Assembly (NCBI GenBank): GCA_902517535.1
Contig: CABYCK010000002.1
Coordinates: 36,591 to 100,590 of the forward strand
Source: an uncultured Pelagibacteraceae bacterium
GTDB lineage: Bacteria > Pseudomonadota > Alphaproteobacteria > Pelagibacterales > Pelagibacteraceae
DNA length: 64,000 nt
Direction: 5' to 3'
Shown here: positions 30,479-43,043 of the stretch, one piece after another
Numbering within the stretch: the stretch's first letter is position 1
How the letters are laid out: every line of letters begins with the position of its first letter
The notes under the pieces: generated by a model
What the model was told of the DNA's origin: nothing
Databases searched by the model: none
The model's input: only the letters and a program-made list of their open reading frames with translations
Program-made: the position numbers and the translations under genes

Positions 30479-30739
30479 TCAATTACTTTCTGAATTTTTT
30501 TTTTTAAATAACGAAATACCATTTTTTAATTTATGATTATAAGACTCTCTAAATGTAGTTAATTGCCATCCTTCCATTCTTTTTTGAATTTCATCTAAAT
30601 TTTTTTCCTTCCAAGTTCTATCTGTACTTTCATATTTCCAAATTTTTTTTTCTTGATCTGTTCTAGCACACCCATAACAAAAACCAGTGACTGGATCAGT
30701 TTTACAAATACTAATACATGGAGAGACTATTTTATCCAT
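30479..30739 (-). CDS. DUF1289 family small Cys-rich protein
   Basis: VSPCISICKTDPVTGFCYGCARTDQE. Confidence 0.88.
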   Translation of the reverse strand: MDKIVSPCISICKTDPVTGFCYGCARTDQEKKIWKYESTDRTWKEKNLDEIQKRMEGWQLTTFRESYNHKLKNGISLFKKKNSESN

Positions 30740-31713
30740 TACGGTATCAATATCGCAGGACCTAATAATCTTCTTGACTCTAAATCTTTATGAGCTTGCT
30801 TTGCATCAGCTAATTTATACTCTTTAAAAATTTTAATTTTTATTTTTCCAAATTTTACTTTTTCAAAAATTTCATCAGCTCCTTTTTGAAGTTCATCTCT
30901 GTTAGTAAAATAATGACCGATAGTAGGTCTTGTTAAAAAAAGACTTTTGGATTGTATATCTTTAGGTACATTTACTGGATCTAAAGGCCCAGAGGCATTT
31001 CCAAAACTTACCATCATTCCCCTAGGTTTTAGGCATGTAATTGAACCTTTAAAAGTATTTTTTCCAACTCCATCAAAAACTGCTTCAACTCCTTTATCAC
31101 TTGTTAATTTCATAACTTCTTCAGCAAAATCATTTTCTGTATAATTAATTACATGTTCGTAACCATTAGCTTTTGCAATCTCAATTTTTCCATTTGAACC
31201 TACCGTGCCAATTACTTTTGCTCCAATGCTGTTAGCCCATTGAGCAAATATTTGACCCACACCACCTGCTGCCGCATGAAATAAAATAACTTCTCCAGCC
31301 TTAAGATTGTAAGTTTTTGTTAATAGATAGTTTGTAGTCAACCCCTTAGTCATAAGTGTTGCAGCTAACTGATAAGATATCTCGTCTGGGACTTTCACAG
31401 CAATTTTTGCAGGAATAATTCTTTGTTGAGAATAAGCACCAATTGGCATTGAAGCATAAGCTATTTTATCTCCTTTATTAAATTCATTTACATTTGTACC
31501 TACTTCTTCAATTTTGCCCGCAGCTTCTAGACCAATACCGCTCGGCATTTGTAATGGGTATAAACCTGATCTATGATAAGTATCAATATAATTTAACCCT
31601 ATTGCATGATTAGTAACTTTAATTTCGTTAGGACCAGGAGAACCGACATTTACTTCTTGAAGTTCTAAAACTTCGGGACCACCATTTTTTTTGATAATTA
31701 TAGATTTAGGCAT
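30739..31713 (-). CDS. qor: Quinone oxidoreductase (zeta-crystallin-like NADPH:quinone reductase)
   Basis: NEIKVTNHAIGLNYIDTYHRSGLYP, AAAGGVGQIFAQWA, FDGVGK. Confidence 0.88.
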   Translation of the reverse strand: MPKSIIIKKNGGPEVLELQEVNVGSPGPNEIKVTNHAIGLNYIDTYHRSGLYPLQMPSGIGLEAAGKIEEVGTNVNEFNKGDKIAYASMPIGAYSQQRIIPAKIAVKVPDEISYQLAATLMTKGLTTNYLLTKTYNLKAGEVILFHAAAGGVGQIFAQWANSIGAKVIGTVGSNGKIEIAKANGYEHVINYTENDFAEEVMKLTSDKGVEAVFDGVGKNTFKGSITCLKPRGMMVSFGNASGPLDPVNVPKDIQSKSLFLTRPTIGHYFTNRDELQKGADEIFEKVKFGKIKIKIFKEYKLADAKQAHKDLESRRLLGPAILIP

Positions 31714-31737
31714 TTTTTAAGGAACGTACTTGAACTT

Positions 31738-32598
31738 TTAATATTTAGCAAATGTTCCATTATTATAGTCTTGAATAGCCTCAAGTATTTCAGCTTTTGT
31801 ATTCATGACAAATGGACCACCTCTGGCAATTGGTTCCCCTATGGGCTTTCCTGCAATAAGAAGAAATTCAGATTTTTTAATTGCTTTAGCAATAAGCTTG
31901 TTACCTCTCTCAAGTAAAATTAAACTAGAGTCATGAGTTTTATCATGTTTTTTTTCCCCAATATTCAATTCACCTTGAAGCAAATAAATGAAAGCATTGT
32001 GTCCTTCAGGTATATCAAATTTAAATTCTTTTCCTTCATTCAGAACAATATGAAAATATATTGGTTCTACGTTATGAGTGGTTAGAGGACCTTTTGCTTT
32101 TTCAAATTTACCTGCGATAACTTTAACTTTTTTCTCATTATCTAAGTGAACCCCAAGGTCTTTACCTTTCATATAGAGATACTCTGGTTTATTTTTTTTC
32201 ATTATAGCAGGCATATTTATCCAAAGTTGAAAACCTAACAATTTACCGCCTGTCATAGCAGGCATCTCAGAATGAATAATTCCTCTTCCAGTCTTCATCC
32301 ATTGAACATCACCTGGTCCCATTTTCCCTTTTGAACCAGTACTGTCTTCGTGTTCAAACTCGCCGTTCAACATATAAGTTACAGTTTCTATACCTCTATG
32401 TGGATGAGGAGGGAATCCCGCTAAATAATCATCCTTATTTTCAGATCCGAATTCATCAAGCATCAGAAATGGATCAATATAATCTGCTTCTGGTGTTCCA
32501 ATACTTCTTTTTAATTTAACTCCAGCGCCGTCTGATGATTTTAAAGCTTTAATAATTTTTTTTATTTCAATTTGGGACATTCTGGTAATATAAATCAA
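31738..32598 (-). CDS. Pirin family protein
   Basis: FLMLDEFG, FPPHPHRGIETVTYMLNGEFEHEDSTG, GRGIIHSEMP. Confidence 0.93.
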   Translation of the reverse strand: MIYITRMSQIEIKKIIKALKSSDGAGVKLKRSIGTPEADYIDPFLMLDEFGSENKDDYLAGFPPHPHRGIETVTYMLNGEFEHEDSTGSKGKMGPGDVQWMKTGRGIIHSEMPAMTGGKLLGFQLWINMPAIMKKNKPEYLYMKGKDLGVHLDNEKKVKVIAGKFEKAKGPLTTHNVEPIYFHIVLNEGKEFKFDIPEGHNAFIYLLQGELNIGEKKHDKTHDSSLILLERGNKLIAKAIKKSEFLLIAGKPIGEPIARGGPFVMNTKAEILEAIQDYNNGTFAKY

Positions 32599-33260
32599 GT
32601 TTCTACTATATCAAGTAGCTGCGATAAGTTGCCAATTTCATTTTTAGGTTGATAATCAAGGTTATCAAATTGACTTTTGTTTCTATTTACCCAAATAGAA
32701 TTATAACCATAGTTTCCTCCACCAGAAACATCCCACGTATTTGCACTTAAGAATGTAATCTCCTCAGGTTTAATTTTATATTTATTTATAGGGAGATCAT
32801 AAACTTTTGAGTCAGGTTTATAAGTTTTTACTTCCTCAATTGAAAAAAGATCATCAAACAAATCATTTAGATTATTACTTTTTACTAATTGATTTAGTAA
32901 AGCAGGAGTTCCATTCGATAGTATAGAAAGTTTAAAGTTTTTCTTTTTTAAAATTTCTAATACGTTTTTTACTTCTGGATAAGGAGATAAAACTTTATAA
33001 AGATTTAATAATTCTTTTTTCATACTCATATCAATCTCGAAAACTTTCATTGATTTATCTAAACTATCTTCTGTTATTTGCCAAAAATCTTTGTGTCTTT
33101 TCATTAAACTTCTTAGCCATGTGTATTCTAGTTGAGTTGTTCTCCAAAGGTTTGAAAAATTTTCCCACTTATCTCCAATTTTGTCTTTACATTTCTCTGC
33201 AGCCGAATTTACATCGAATAAAGTACCATAGGCATCAAACACTATTGCTTTTGACATCAT
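32595..33260 (-). CDS. Haloacid dehalogenase type II
   Basis: IVFDAYGTLFDVNSA, LRTTQLEYTWLRSLM, ILSNGTPALL, FLSANTWDVSGGGNYGY. Confidence 0.9.
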   Translation of the reverse strand: MMSKAIVFDAYGTLFDVNSAAEKCKDKIGDKWENFSNLWRTTQLEYTWLRSLMKRHKDFWQITEDSLDKSMKVFEIDMSMKKELLNLYKVLSPYPEVKNVLEILKKKNFKLSILSNGTPALLNQLVKSNNLNDLFDDLFSIEEVKTYKPDSKVYDLPINKYKIKPEEITFLSANTWDVSGGGNYGYNSIWVNRNKSQFDNLDYQPKNEIGNLSQLLDIVET

Positions 33261-33502
33261 TAATTATTAGCGTTATGAGAACCGTCACACATAGGTTGAT
33301 CATTTGTTTGTTTACAAGTACAAAAAAAAACTTTTTTTGATTGGTCGGCTTTATATACAATTGGAGAAAAAGCTGTTCCTTTATGGGATCCGTCACACAT
33401 AGGTTGTTTAGAACTTTTTCCACATGAACACCAAAAATATGATTTTCCTTCAATAACATCCACTCCGACTGGAGCATCTCCCGCTCTTTGACCTTTTGCC
33501 AT
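33260..33502 (-). CDS. CDGSH iron-sulfur domain protein with two CDGSH motifs
   Basis: CSCGKSSKQPMCDGSH and CTCKQTNDQPMCDGSH. Confidence 0.93.
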   Translation of the reverse strand: MAKGQRAGDAPVGVDVIEGKSYFWCSCGKSSKQPMCDGSHKGTAFSPIVYKADQSKKVFFCTCKQTNDQPMCDGSHNANN

Positions 33503-33552
33503 AATAAAGCTCCTTTAATTAATTTTGTTTTGTTTATAATATAAAAATAATT

Positions 33553-34269
33553 ATGAATATTAGATTATATTATCCTAACAGTATAGTTGAAAATACGACA
33601 GGACTATTATCAAAAGACCACACACATTACGTTGTAAATGTAATGAGACTTAAACGAGGATCGAATATAAATTTTTTTAATAAAAATGGTGAATGGGAGG
33701 GCGAGATAGTTTTTTTAGAAAAAGACAGAGTCGAAGTTAAGTTTTTAAAAAAAATAAAAACAAATCAAGTAACAGGTCTTTTTAATATTGAATTGGCTAT
33801 TTGTTTAGTTAAAAAAACTCCTATGGAGACAATTCTTCAAAAGGCAACGGAATTAGGAGTAAACAAAATCACTCCTATAGTTTCAGATAGGACCGAAGTA
33901 AAAGAATTAAATTATGAAAGAGCTAAGAAAATTGTTATTGAAGCTACAGAACAATCTAGCCAATTTATTCCTCCAGAAATTTCAAAAATAATTAAACTCA
34001 AAGATTTTTTAAAAAACTTAGAAGGTTCAACTAAATTATTATTTGCTGACGTAAATTCTAACTACAAACTCAAATCTGAGGATTTAAAGGTAAGTAAGTC
34101 TTTATGTATTTTGATTGGGCCGGAGGGTGATTTTTCACCTTCAGAGCGTGAGTTAATACTTGGAAGTTTGAGCGTTAAACCATTTACAATATCTAAAAAC
34201 ATTCTTAGGTCAGATACCGCTGTAATAAGCGCTATTTCATTAGTAAATTTTATCAATAAATTTCATTAA
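33553..34269 (+). CDS. rsmE: 16S rRNA (uracil1498-N3)-methyltransferase
   Basis: KATELGVNKITPIVSDRTEV, EATEQSSQFIPPEI, LIGPEGDFSPSE. Confidence 0.92.
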   Translation: MNIRLYYPNSIVENTTGLLSKDHTHYVVNVMRLKRGSNINFFNKNGEWEGEIVFLEKDRVEVKFLKKIKTNQVTGLFNIELAICLVKKTPMETILQKATELGVNKITPIVSDRTEVKELNYERAKKIVIEATEQSSQFIPPEISKIIKLKDFLKNLEGSTKLLFADVNSNYKLKSEDLKVSKSLCILIGPEGDFSPSERELILGSLSVKPFTISKNILRSDTAVISAISLVNFINKFH

Positions 34270-34320
34270 TTGTCGCATACATTGAAATTGTTAAATCATC
34301 TAAAAACTGTATAAAAACTT

Positions 34321-36752
<2,432 letters not shown>

Positions 36753-36753
36753 A

Positions 36754-37674
36754 TTGAGCCAAACATTAACAAAATTAAAAAATACCAAACTAGGCCTAGT
36801 CTTTAATTTACAATCTTTTTTTAACTTAATGAAACCAAGAGTAATGTCACTAGTTTTATTTACTTGCATGGTAGGATTATTAATTTCACCAACAAATATT
36901 TCATTATCAGCTTCTGTAGTTTCTTTACTAGCTGTAGCCATTGGATCAGGAGCTGCCGGTGCATTAAACATGTGGTATGAGTCAGACTTGGATGCTTTAA
37001 TGTCAAGAACATGTCTTAGACCTATTCCAACAGGAAAAATTAAAAAAAATCAGGCTTTATATTTTGGTATAGTTTTATCTATTTTATCAACTACAATTCT
37101 TTACTTTTCTTCTAATTTTTTATCTTCAGTTTTATTATTTTTTACAATTAGTTTTTATTTTTTTATTTACACAATATGGTTAAAAAGAAAAACTTCTCAA
37201 AATATTGTAATTGGAGGAGCAGCTGGAGCATTACCACCTGTAATTGGATGGACAATTTCAACTGGGCAAGTATCAATTGAACCAATTATATTATTTTTAA
37301 TAATATTTTTTTGGACGCCATCACATTTTTGGGCATTAAGTCTTTACAAAACAGGAGATTATAAGAAAGCCAAAATTCCAATGCTACCAGTAACGGATGG
37401 CGCTCAAAAAACTAAATTGAATATACTTATTTATGCTTTACTAATGATGCCTGCAGTTATAGCTCCATATTTTTTTAATTTAGCAAGTCTATTTTATTTA
37501 ACTGTCTCTATAATGCTTACAATTTATTACATTTACTTATGTTATAAATTATTTAAAGAGAAAAATTTAAAAAATTCAAATATGATTGCCAGAAAAATAT
37601 TTGTTTATTCGATATTTTATCTATTTATACTTTTTTTAGTGTTATTAATTGATAACTTTATTAAAATAATTTAA
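36754..37674 (+). CDS. ctaB: Protoheme IX farnesyltransferase
   Basis: LMKPRVMSLVLFT, NMWYESDLDALMSRTCLRPIP, GGAAGALPPVIGW. Confidence 0.95.
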   Translation: MSQTLTKLKNTKLGLVFNLQSFFNLMKPRVMSLVLFTCMVGLLISPTNISLSASVVSLLAVAIGSGAAGALNMWYESDLDALMSRTCLRPIPTGKIKKNQALYFGIVLSILSTTILYFSSNFLSSVLLFFTISFYFFIYTIWLKRKTSQNIVIGGAAGALPPVIGWTISTGQVSIEPIILFLIIFFWTPSHFWALSLYKTGDYKKAKIPMLPVTDGAQKTKLNILIYALLMMPAVIAPYFFNLASLFYLTVSIMLTIYYIYLCYKLFKEKNLKNSNMIARKIFVYSIFYLFILFLVLLIDNFIKII

Positions 37675-37784
37675 TGGAAAAAAAGAAAAAAAATATTATT
37701 ACTGCCATTATTCTTATTTTGTTTATGGTTTTTTTATTTATTCTTACTTTTTACAATATAGGAATTTATAACAGGGAAATATAA
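37674..37784 (+). CDS. 36-aa single-pass membrane micro-protein between ctaB and ctaG (CoxF-like position), absent from the ORF track
   Basis: ATG overlaps ctaB stop (TAATG) and TAA overlaps ctaG ATG: MEKKKKNIITAIILILFMVFLFILTFYNIGIYNREI. Confidence 0.75.
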   Translation: MEKKKKNIITAIILILFMVFLFILTFYNIGIYNREI

Positions 37785-38335
37785 TGAAAATGAATAAAAA
37801 AAAACTCACTCCACTAATATTATTATCTATTTTTTTTTTAATGTTAGGAATGTCTTTCGCAGCGGTTCCGTTATATGATTTGTTCTGTAGAGTTACAGGT
37901 TTTGGAGGAACAACCCAAAATGCTTCCAATAAGGAAATTCCAAAAATTGTTGTGAATCAAGATTACAAAATGAGATTTGACACTAATATTAATAGTGCTT
38001 TAGATTGGAAGTTTACTCCTGAGATAAAAACATTAAATTTAAAACCAGGAGAAGTACACACTGTAAAATTTTATGTGGAGAATTCTAACAATCAAATTTC
38101 TTCTGGCTCAGCGTCTTTTAATGTTTCTCCGGCACCTTTTGGTATTTATTTGAATAAGATAGGATGTTTTTGTTTTGAAAAACAAACGTTAAAAGCTGGC
38201 GAAAAGAGAGAGTTTTACTTAACATTTTTCTTGGATCCAAAAGTCGTTGATGATAATAAAACTAAAAATATAGCTGATGTAACATTATCTTTTACTTTTT
38301 TTTCATCAGATTATTTTAAAGGAGATAAAGCATAA
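37784..38335 (+). CDS. ctaG: Cytochrome c oxidase assembly protein CtaG/Cox11
   Basis: AAVPLYDLFCRVTGFGGTTQ, INKIGCFCFEKQTL-type Cu-binding CFCF motif. Confidence 0.95.
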   Translation: MKMNKKKLTPLILLSIFFLMLGMSFAAVPLYDLFCRVTGFGGTTQNASNKEIPKIVVNQDYKMRFDTNINSALDWKFTPEIKTLNLKPGEVHTVKFYVENSNNQISSGSASFNVSPAPFGIYLNKIGCFCFEKQTLKAGEKREFYLTFFLDPKVVDDNKTKNIADVTLSFTFFSSDYFKGDKA

Positions 38336-38337
38336 TC

Positions 38338-39129
38338 ATGACAACTAAAGATAAGAAACATGGATTTCATTTAGTAGACCCAAGCCCTTGGCCTATTTAT
38401 GTTTCTTTTGCAACTTTAGTTTTAGCTTTTGGCACAGTTTATTATTTTCACTCTAAAGCTCTATGGTTACTTCTAGTTGGGTTTGCTTTAGTAGTTTATG
38501 GTGCGTTCATGTGGTGGAGAGACGTTGTCGAAGAAGCAGAATTCCAAGGACATCATACACCGGTAGTTCAAATAACTCATAGATATGGAATGACACTTTT
38601 TATTGCTTCGGAAGTAATGTTTTTTGTTGCTTGGTTCTGGGCATATTTTAATGCAAGTTTATTTCCCACAGAAGCAGTGGGAGCAACTTGGCCTCCCCCT
38701 GATATTAAAACTTTTGACCCTTGGGATATTCCTTTAATTAATACTTTGATACTTCTTTTATCGGGCACAACAGTTACCTGGGCTCACCACGCTATGCTAG
38801 AAAATGATAGAAAATCTCTGGTAAACGGTTTAGTTCTTACTGTGTTTTTAGGTTTTATTTTTACTTGTTTTCAAGCTTATGAGTATCATCACGCAACTTT
38901 TACAATAGATGGAAATATTTATGGATCAACATTTTATATGGCTACAGGTTTTCATGGTTTTCACGTAATTGTCGGTACAATTTTCCTAGCGGTTTGTTTA
39001 TTTAGATGTATGAAAGGACATTCAAATTCAGAACATCACTTTGGCTTTGAAGCAGCCGCATGGTACTGGCATTTTGTAGACGTGGTTTGGCTATTCTTAT
39101 TTGCCGCAATTTATATTTGGGGAAGTTAA
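38338..39129 (+). CDS. coxC: Cytochrome c oxidase subunit III
   Basis: HLVDPSPWPI, GFHGFHVIVGTIFL, AAWYWHFVDVVWLFLF. Confidence 0.97.
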   Translation: MTTKDKKHGFHLVDPSPWPIYVSFATLVLAFGTVYYFHSKALWLLLVGFALVVYGAFMWWRDVVEEAEFQGHHTPVVQITHRYGMTLFIASEVMFFVAWFWAYFNASLFPTEAVGATWPPPDIKTFDPWDIPLINTLILLLSGTTVTWAHHAMLENDRKSLVNGLVLTVFLGFIFTCFQAYEYHHATFTIDGNIYGSTFYMATGFHGFHVIVGTIFLAVCLFRCMKGHSNSEHHFGFEAAAWYWHFVDVVWLFLFAAIYIWGS

Positions 39130-39136
39130 TCTCAAA

Positions 39137-39799
39137 TTGAAAAGAGCATTTTTATTTCAACTGTTTGTTATTTTTTTTGTAACAATATTTTGTACTTTAG
39201 GTACTTGGCAACTTTATAGACTACAATGGAAATTAGAACTTATTAGCGAAATAACTTCTGGTTTAAACTCAAGTCCAAAAGAATATTCAAATTTGATCAA
39301 AAAAAATTATCAACGAGTTGATGCTAAGGGAAAATTTAATTTTGATAAACAAATTTATCTTTATAGTTTGAATGACAATGGAAAACCTGGATATGATGTA
39401 GTAACTCCTTTTAGAACAAATAAAAACGAAAATGTTTTAATTAACAGAGGATGGATAAGTACAGAGCTTAAAGGCAATTCTAGTATAAACCCGAAAGTAA
39501 ACTCTGAGCAAAAAATTGTTGGGCTTTTGAGAGAAATTTATAAGCCAAATATCTTTAAACCAGAGAACGATCTTAAAAATAATGTATGGTTTTCAATAAA
39601 TTTAGATGATCTAAAAGAAGCTACTGGTGTACAATTTAACGAATTTGTAATTTTTTTAGAAGATAATCAAGCCAGGCTACCTCTTCCAAAAAAGATTAGC
39701 ATTGATGTGCCAAATAATCACCTTAAATATGCTATAACGTGGTATGCAATATCAATTTCGATAATTTTTTATTATTTATATTTTAGAAGAAAAAAATGA
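39137..39799 (+). CDS. SURF1 family cytochrome oxidase biogenesis protein
   Basis: GTWQLYRLQWKLELI, GYDVVTPFRTNKNENVLINRGWI, NNHLKYAITWYAI. TTG at 39137 likely start. Confidence 0.88.
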   Translation: MKRAFLFQLFVIFFVTIFCTLGTWQLYRLQWKLELISEITSGLNSSPKEYSNLIKKNYQRVDAKGKFNFDKQIYLYSLNDNGKPGYDVVTPFRTNKNENVLINRGWISTELKGNSSINPKVNSEQKIVGLLREIYKPNIFKPENDLKNNVWFSINLDDLKEATGVQFNEFVIFLEDNQARLPLPKKISIDVPNNHLKYAITWYAISISIIFYYLYFRRKK

Positions 39800-41172
39800 A
39801 TTATTTTAGCACTAGGAATAAATCTTTAAAATTTAGCTTTAAAGATATTTTCTTAAGAGGTCTTGCTCCTGGCGGGGGATTATTTTTACCTAGTGAAATT
39901 AAAAAATATACAAAAAAAGATCTAAAAAAATTAAGTGAGTTAAGTTACAACAAACTAGCAGTAGAAATAATCTATAATTTTTGTTCTAAAGAAATTCAAA
40001 AAAATGAACTAAGTTCATTGATTGAAAAGTCATATATTAGTTTTAAAGAAAATGAAGTTGTCAAACTAAAAAAAATTGGAGATATAAATCTCCTTGAACT
40101 ATATCACGGACCTACTTTGGCTTTTAAAGATGTTGCAATGCAAGTAATTGGAAATATGTATGATCATTTACAAGTTGCTAAAACTAAAACTGTTAATATC
40201 GTTGTAGCTACATCTGGAGACACAGGTTCTGCAGCAATAGCTGCGTTGAGTGATAGAAAAAATATAAATCTTTTTGTATTACATCCACATAATAAGATTT
40301 CTAATATTCAGAGAAAAATTATGACAACAATTGGAGGAGCAAATATTTACAATATAGCTATTGAAGGAACATTCGATGATTGTCAAAAAATTGTTAAAGA
40401 ACTTTTCAATGAAGATAATTTTAGAGAAAAAATAAATATGTCAGGTGTAAATTCTATTAATTGGGCAAGAATTATTTGCCAAATTGTTTATTATTTTTAT
40501 TCCTACTTTAAGTTAAAAAAGAGCAACGTTAGCTTTTCTGTACCTACTGGAAATTTTGGAGATATTTATGCTGGTTATTTTGCAAAAAAAATGGGTTTAC
40601 CAATTAATAAGTTAATAGTAGCAACTAATAAAAATGATATTTTACAGAGAGTTATCAATACTGGTGAGTACAAACCTAACACAGTCAAACAATCTATTAC
40701 TCCAAGCATGGATATCCAAGTAGCTAGTAACTTTGAAAGACTTCTTTTTTATATTTTGGATGAAAATGATAACAGCGTAAATTCTTTAATGAATGATCTT
40801 TCTTCCAAAGGTGTATTTAACTTACAAAAAAAAAAAGTTGAAAAAATAAAGAAAGATTTCGAAGGTATTAAAATTACTGATGAGGAGACAGAAAATATCA
40901 TCAAAGAAGTGTATAAAAAGCATCAGTTTATAATCGATCCTCATACTGCCACTGGATTTGGTGCGGCAAAAAAAATTAAAAATCTAGGTGATATAATTGT
41001 TCTAGGAACAGCTCATCCTTATAAATTTAATGATACTATCAAAAAAGCTATTGGAAAAAATTTAGAGATACCTGAAAATTTAAAATTGAATGTAGATAAA
41101 AAAGAAACATTTGATATTATTAAAAATTCAAATTCAGAAGTTAAAAATTATATTTTAAGTAAAATAGAATGA
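39796..41172 (+). CDS. thrC: Threonine synthase
   Basis: LYHGPTLAFKDVAMQ, VATSGDTGSAAIAA, SVPTGNFGDIYAGY. Confidence 0.94.
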   Translation: MNYFSTRNKSLKFSFKDIFLRGLAPGGGLFLPSEIKKYTKKDLKKLSELSYNKLAVEIIYNFCSKEIQKNELSSLIEKSYISFKENEVVKLKKIGDINLLELYHGPTLAFKDVAMQVIGNMYDHLQVAKTKTVNIVVATSGDTGSAAIAALSDRKNINLFVLHPHNKISNIQRKIMTTIGGANIYNIAIEGTFDDCQKIVKELFNEDNFREKINMSGVNSINWARIICQIVYYFYSYFKLKKSNVSFSVPTGNFGDIYAGYFAKKMGLPINKLIVATNKNDILQRVINTGEYKPNTVKQSITPSMDIQVASNFERLLFYILDENDNSVNSLMNDLSSKGVFNLQKKKVEKIKKDFEGIKITDEETENIIKEVYKKHQFIIDPHTATGFGAAKKIKNLGDIIVLGTAHPYKFNDTIKKAIGKNLEIPENLKLNVDKKETFDIIKNSNSEVKNYILSKIE

Positions 41173-41654
41173 AAATAAAAGCAGGGGATAGACTACCAAG
41201 TTCAGAATTATTTTATCTTGATCAAAATAACGAAGTAAAAACAATTGATATTTTAGATCTATGTAAAAAAAAAACTATTATTTTAGGCATGCCCGGAGCG
41301 TTCACTAAAACATGTTCAACACTTCATTTACCTGGTTATATAAGAAACTATGAATTGATCTTGAAAAAAGGAATTTCAAAAATTGTATGTATTGCAGTAA
41401 ACGATCCTAACGTTATGAAAGCCTGGGGTGAAAATCAAAACGCTGGAACTAAAATTTTTATGGCTGGAGATCCATTCATAAAATTTACAAAAGCTATTGG
41501 AGCTGAAGTAGACAAATCTGAGAAAGGACTAGGAATTAGATCCAATCGTTACACAATGTTCGTAGAAAATGGTGAAATAAAAAAATTAGAGGAAGAAAAA
41601 GAAACTGCAACTTGCGAGTTATCAGCTGCTGAAAATTTTTTAAAGACTATTTAG
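41169..41654 (+). CDS. Peroxiredoxin (Prx5/AhpE-like)
   Basis: GMPGAFTKTCSTLHLPGYI, VNDPNVMKAWGENQNA, RSNRYTMFVENGEI. Confidence 0.9.
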   Translation: MKIKAGDRLPSSELFYLDQNNEVKTIDILDLCKKKTIILGMPGAFTKTCSTLHLPGYIRNYELILKKGISKIVCIAVNDPNVMKAWGENQNAGTKIFMAGDPFIKFTKAIGAEVDKSEKGLGIRSNRYTMFVENGEIKKLEEEKETATCELSAAENFLKTI

Positions 41655-42072
41655 TTTTTGAAACTGCTAATTTGTCAACAAGACTATTGTATTTATCTCC
41701 CGCATGAGCTTTAACCCATTTCCAAATGACTTTATGTTTTGCACAAGAATTATCTAGTTTAACCCACAAATCTTTATTTTTCACAGGTTTCTTATTAGAA
41801 CTTTTCCAATTATTTAATTTCCATTTTTGAATCCAATCAGTAATCCCGTCTTTCACATATTTTGAATCTGTATAAATTGTTATTTCAGATTTTTTTTTTA
41901 TTTTTTTTAGAGCCATAATTGGAGCCATCAGTTCCATTCTATTATTGGTAGTTTTACTCTCTGCTCCAGAAATACTTATTTGATTAAAATCATTGTCTAA
42001 AATAATTGCAGCCCATCCCCCTTTACCGGGATTTCCCGAGCATGCACCATCAGTATAAATCTTTAGTTTCAT
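41647..42072 (-). CDS. rnhA: Ribonuclease HI
   Basis: IYTDGACSGNPGKGGWAAI, TTNNRMELMAPI, YTDSKYVKDGI, KAHAGDKYNSLVD. Confidence 0.95.
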   Translation of the reverse strand: MKLKIYTDGACSGNPGKGGWAAIILDNDFNQISISGAESKTTNNRMELMAPIMALKKIKKKSEITIYTDSKYVKDGITDWIQKWKLNNWKSSNKKPVKNKDLWVKLDNSCAKHKVIWKWVKAHAGDKYNSLVDKLAVSKTK

Positions 42073-43043
42073 TAAAAAAAATAATCCTCATGATTTTTTG
42101 CGTTTTTATGAAATTGCAATCTTTTTAGATATTCCATGGGGTCTTTAATCTTAACAATCGCACCTTCCACTGTATTTAATGCATCAAATACTCGAGTTAA
42201 TAAAAATCTTAAAGCAGCTCCTTGAGATAATACTTTAATACTACGAATCTCACTATCAGTAAGTTTTCTTATAGAAGTATATCCATCAATAAAATTTTTT
42301 GCTTTTGTGACGTTAAAACTTAAATTATTTTTTTGACCGTCAAAACATAGAGCATTAAAACAGATTGCTATTTCAAAAGCGTAAAATTCTTCACAAGAAA
42401 AGTAAAAATCAATTATACCACTAAATTTGTCTTCGATAAAAAAAATATTGTCATGAAAAAGATCTGCATGAATTATGCCTTGCGGTAAATTTTTTGGCCA
42501 ATTTTTTTCTACATCATTGAGATTTTCTTCAATTAGTTTAGGCAGATCTTTATGTATACTTGAGCATTTATCTTTAATAGAATTAAATAGTTTTCTCCAC
42601 GATTTTACCGAGAGGTCATTTTTCCTTTTTAATTTAAAGTTTTTTGTTATGTCGTGCATTTTTGCAACTTCTTTTCCTATGGATCGACAATTAGATGGAG
42701 ATAGATTTTGTTTAGCTTTTCCCTCAAGAAATGAAACGATCATTAATTTTTTCCCGTTGTAGTTTGTGAGAGCTTCATTTTGATTGTTAATAATAGGAAT
42801 AGGGCATTTAAAACTGGCTTTGTTCAGTGAAGTCATCAGCTCAGAAAAAAAAGGAAGATCTTCAGATTTAACCCTTTTTTCATAAATAGTGAGTATAAAT
42901 TTTTTTTTATTTACTGATAAAAAATAATTAGTATTTTCGATACCTTCTTCTATTCCCTTAAATCGATCTAATTTCCCCAAACTATAATATGACAATATTT
43001 CTTCTAAATTATTTTGATTAAACTTAGTATAAACGGCCATCAA
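42072..43043 (-). CDS. thrB: Homoserine kinase
   Basis: GIENTNYFLS, GIIHADLFHDNIFF, IDFYFSCEEFYAFEIAICFNALCFD (choline-kinase-like ThrB). Confidence 0.88.
   Translation of the reverse strand: MMAVYTKFNQNNLEEILSYYSLGKLDRFKGIEEGIENTNYFLSVNKKKFILTIYEKRVKSEDLPFFSELMTSLNKASFKCPIPIINNQNEALTNYNGKKLMIVSFLEGKAKQNLSPSNCRSIGKEVAKMHDITKNFKLKRKNDLSVKSWRKLFNSIKDKCSSIHKDLPKLIEENLNDVEKNWPKNLPQGIIHADLFHDNIFFIEDKFSGIIDFYFSCEEFYAFEIAICFNALCFDGQKNNLSFNVTKAKNFIDGYTSIRKLTDSEIRSIKVLSQGAALRFLLTRVFDALNTVEGAIVKIKDPMEYLKRLQFHKNAKNHEDYFF

Noticed and set aside
33235-33477. 80-aa minus-strand ORF overlapping the CDGSH gene in another frame
   Set aside because: Out-of-frame shadow of the clear twin-CDGSH protein (33260-33502); no recognisable motif.
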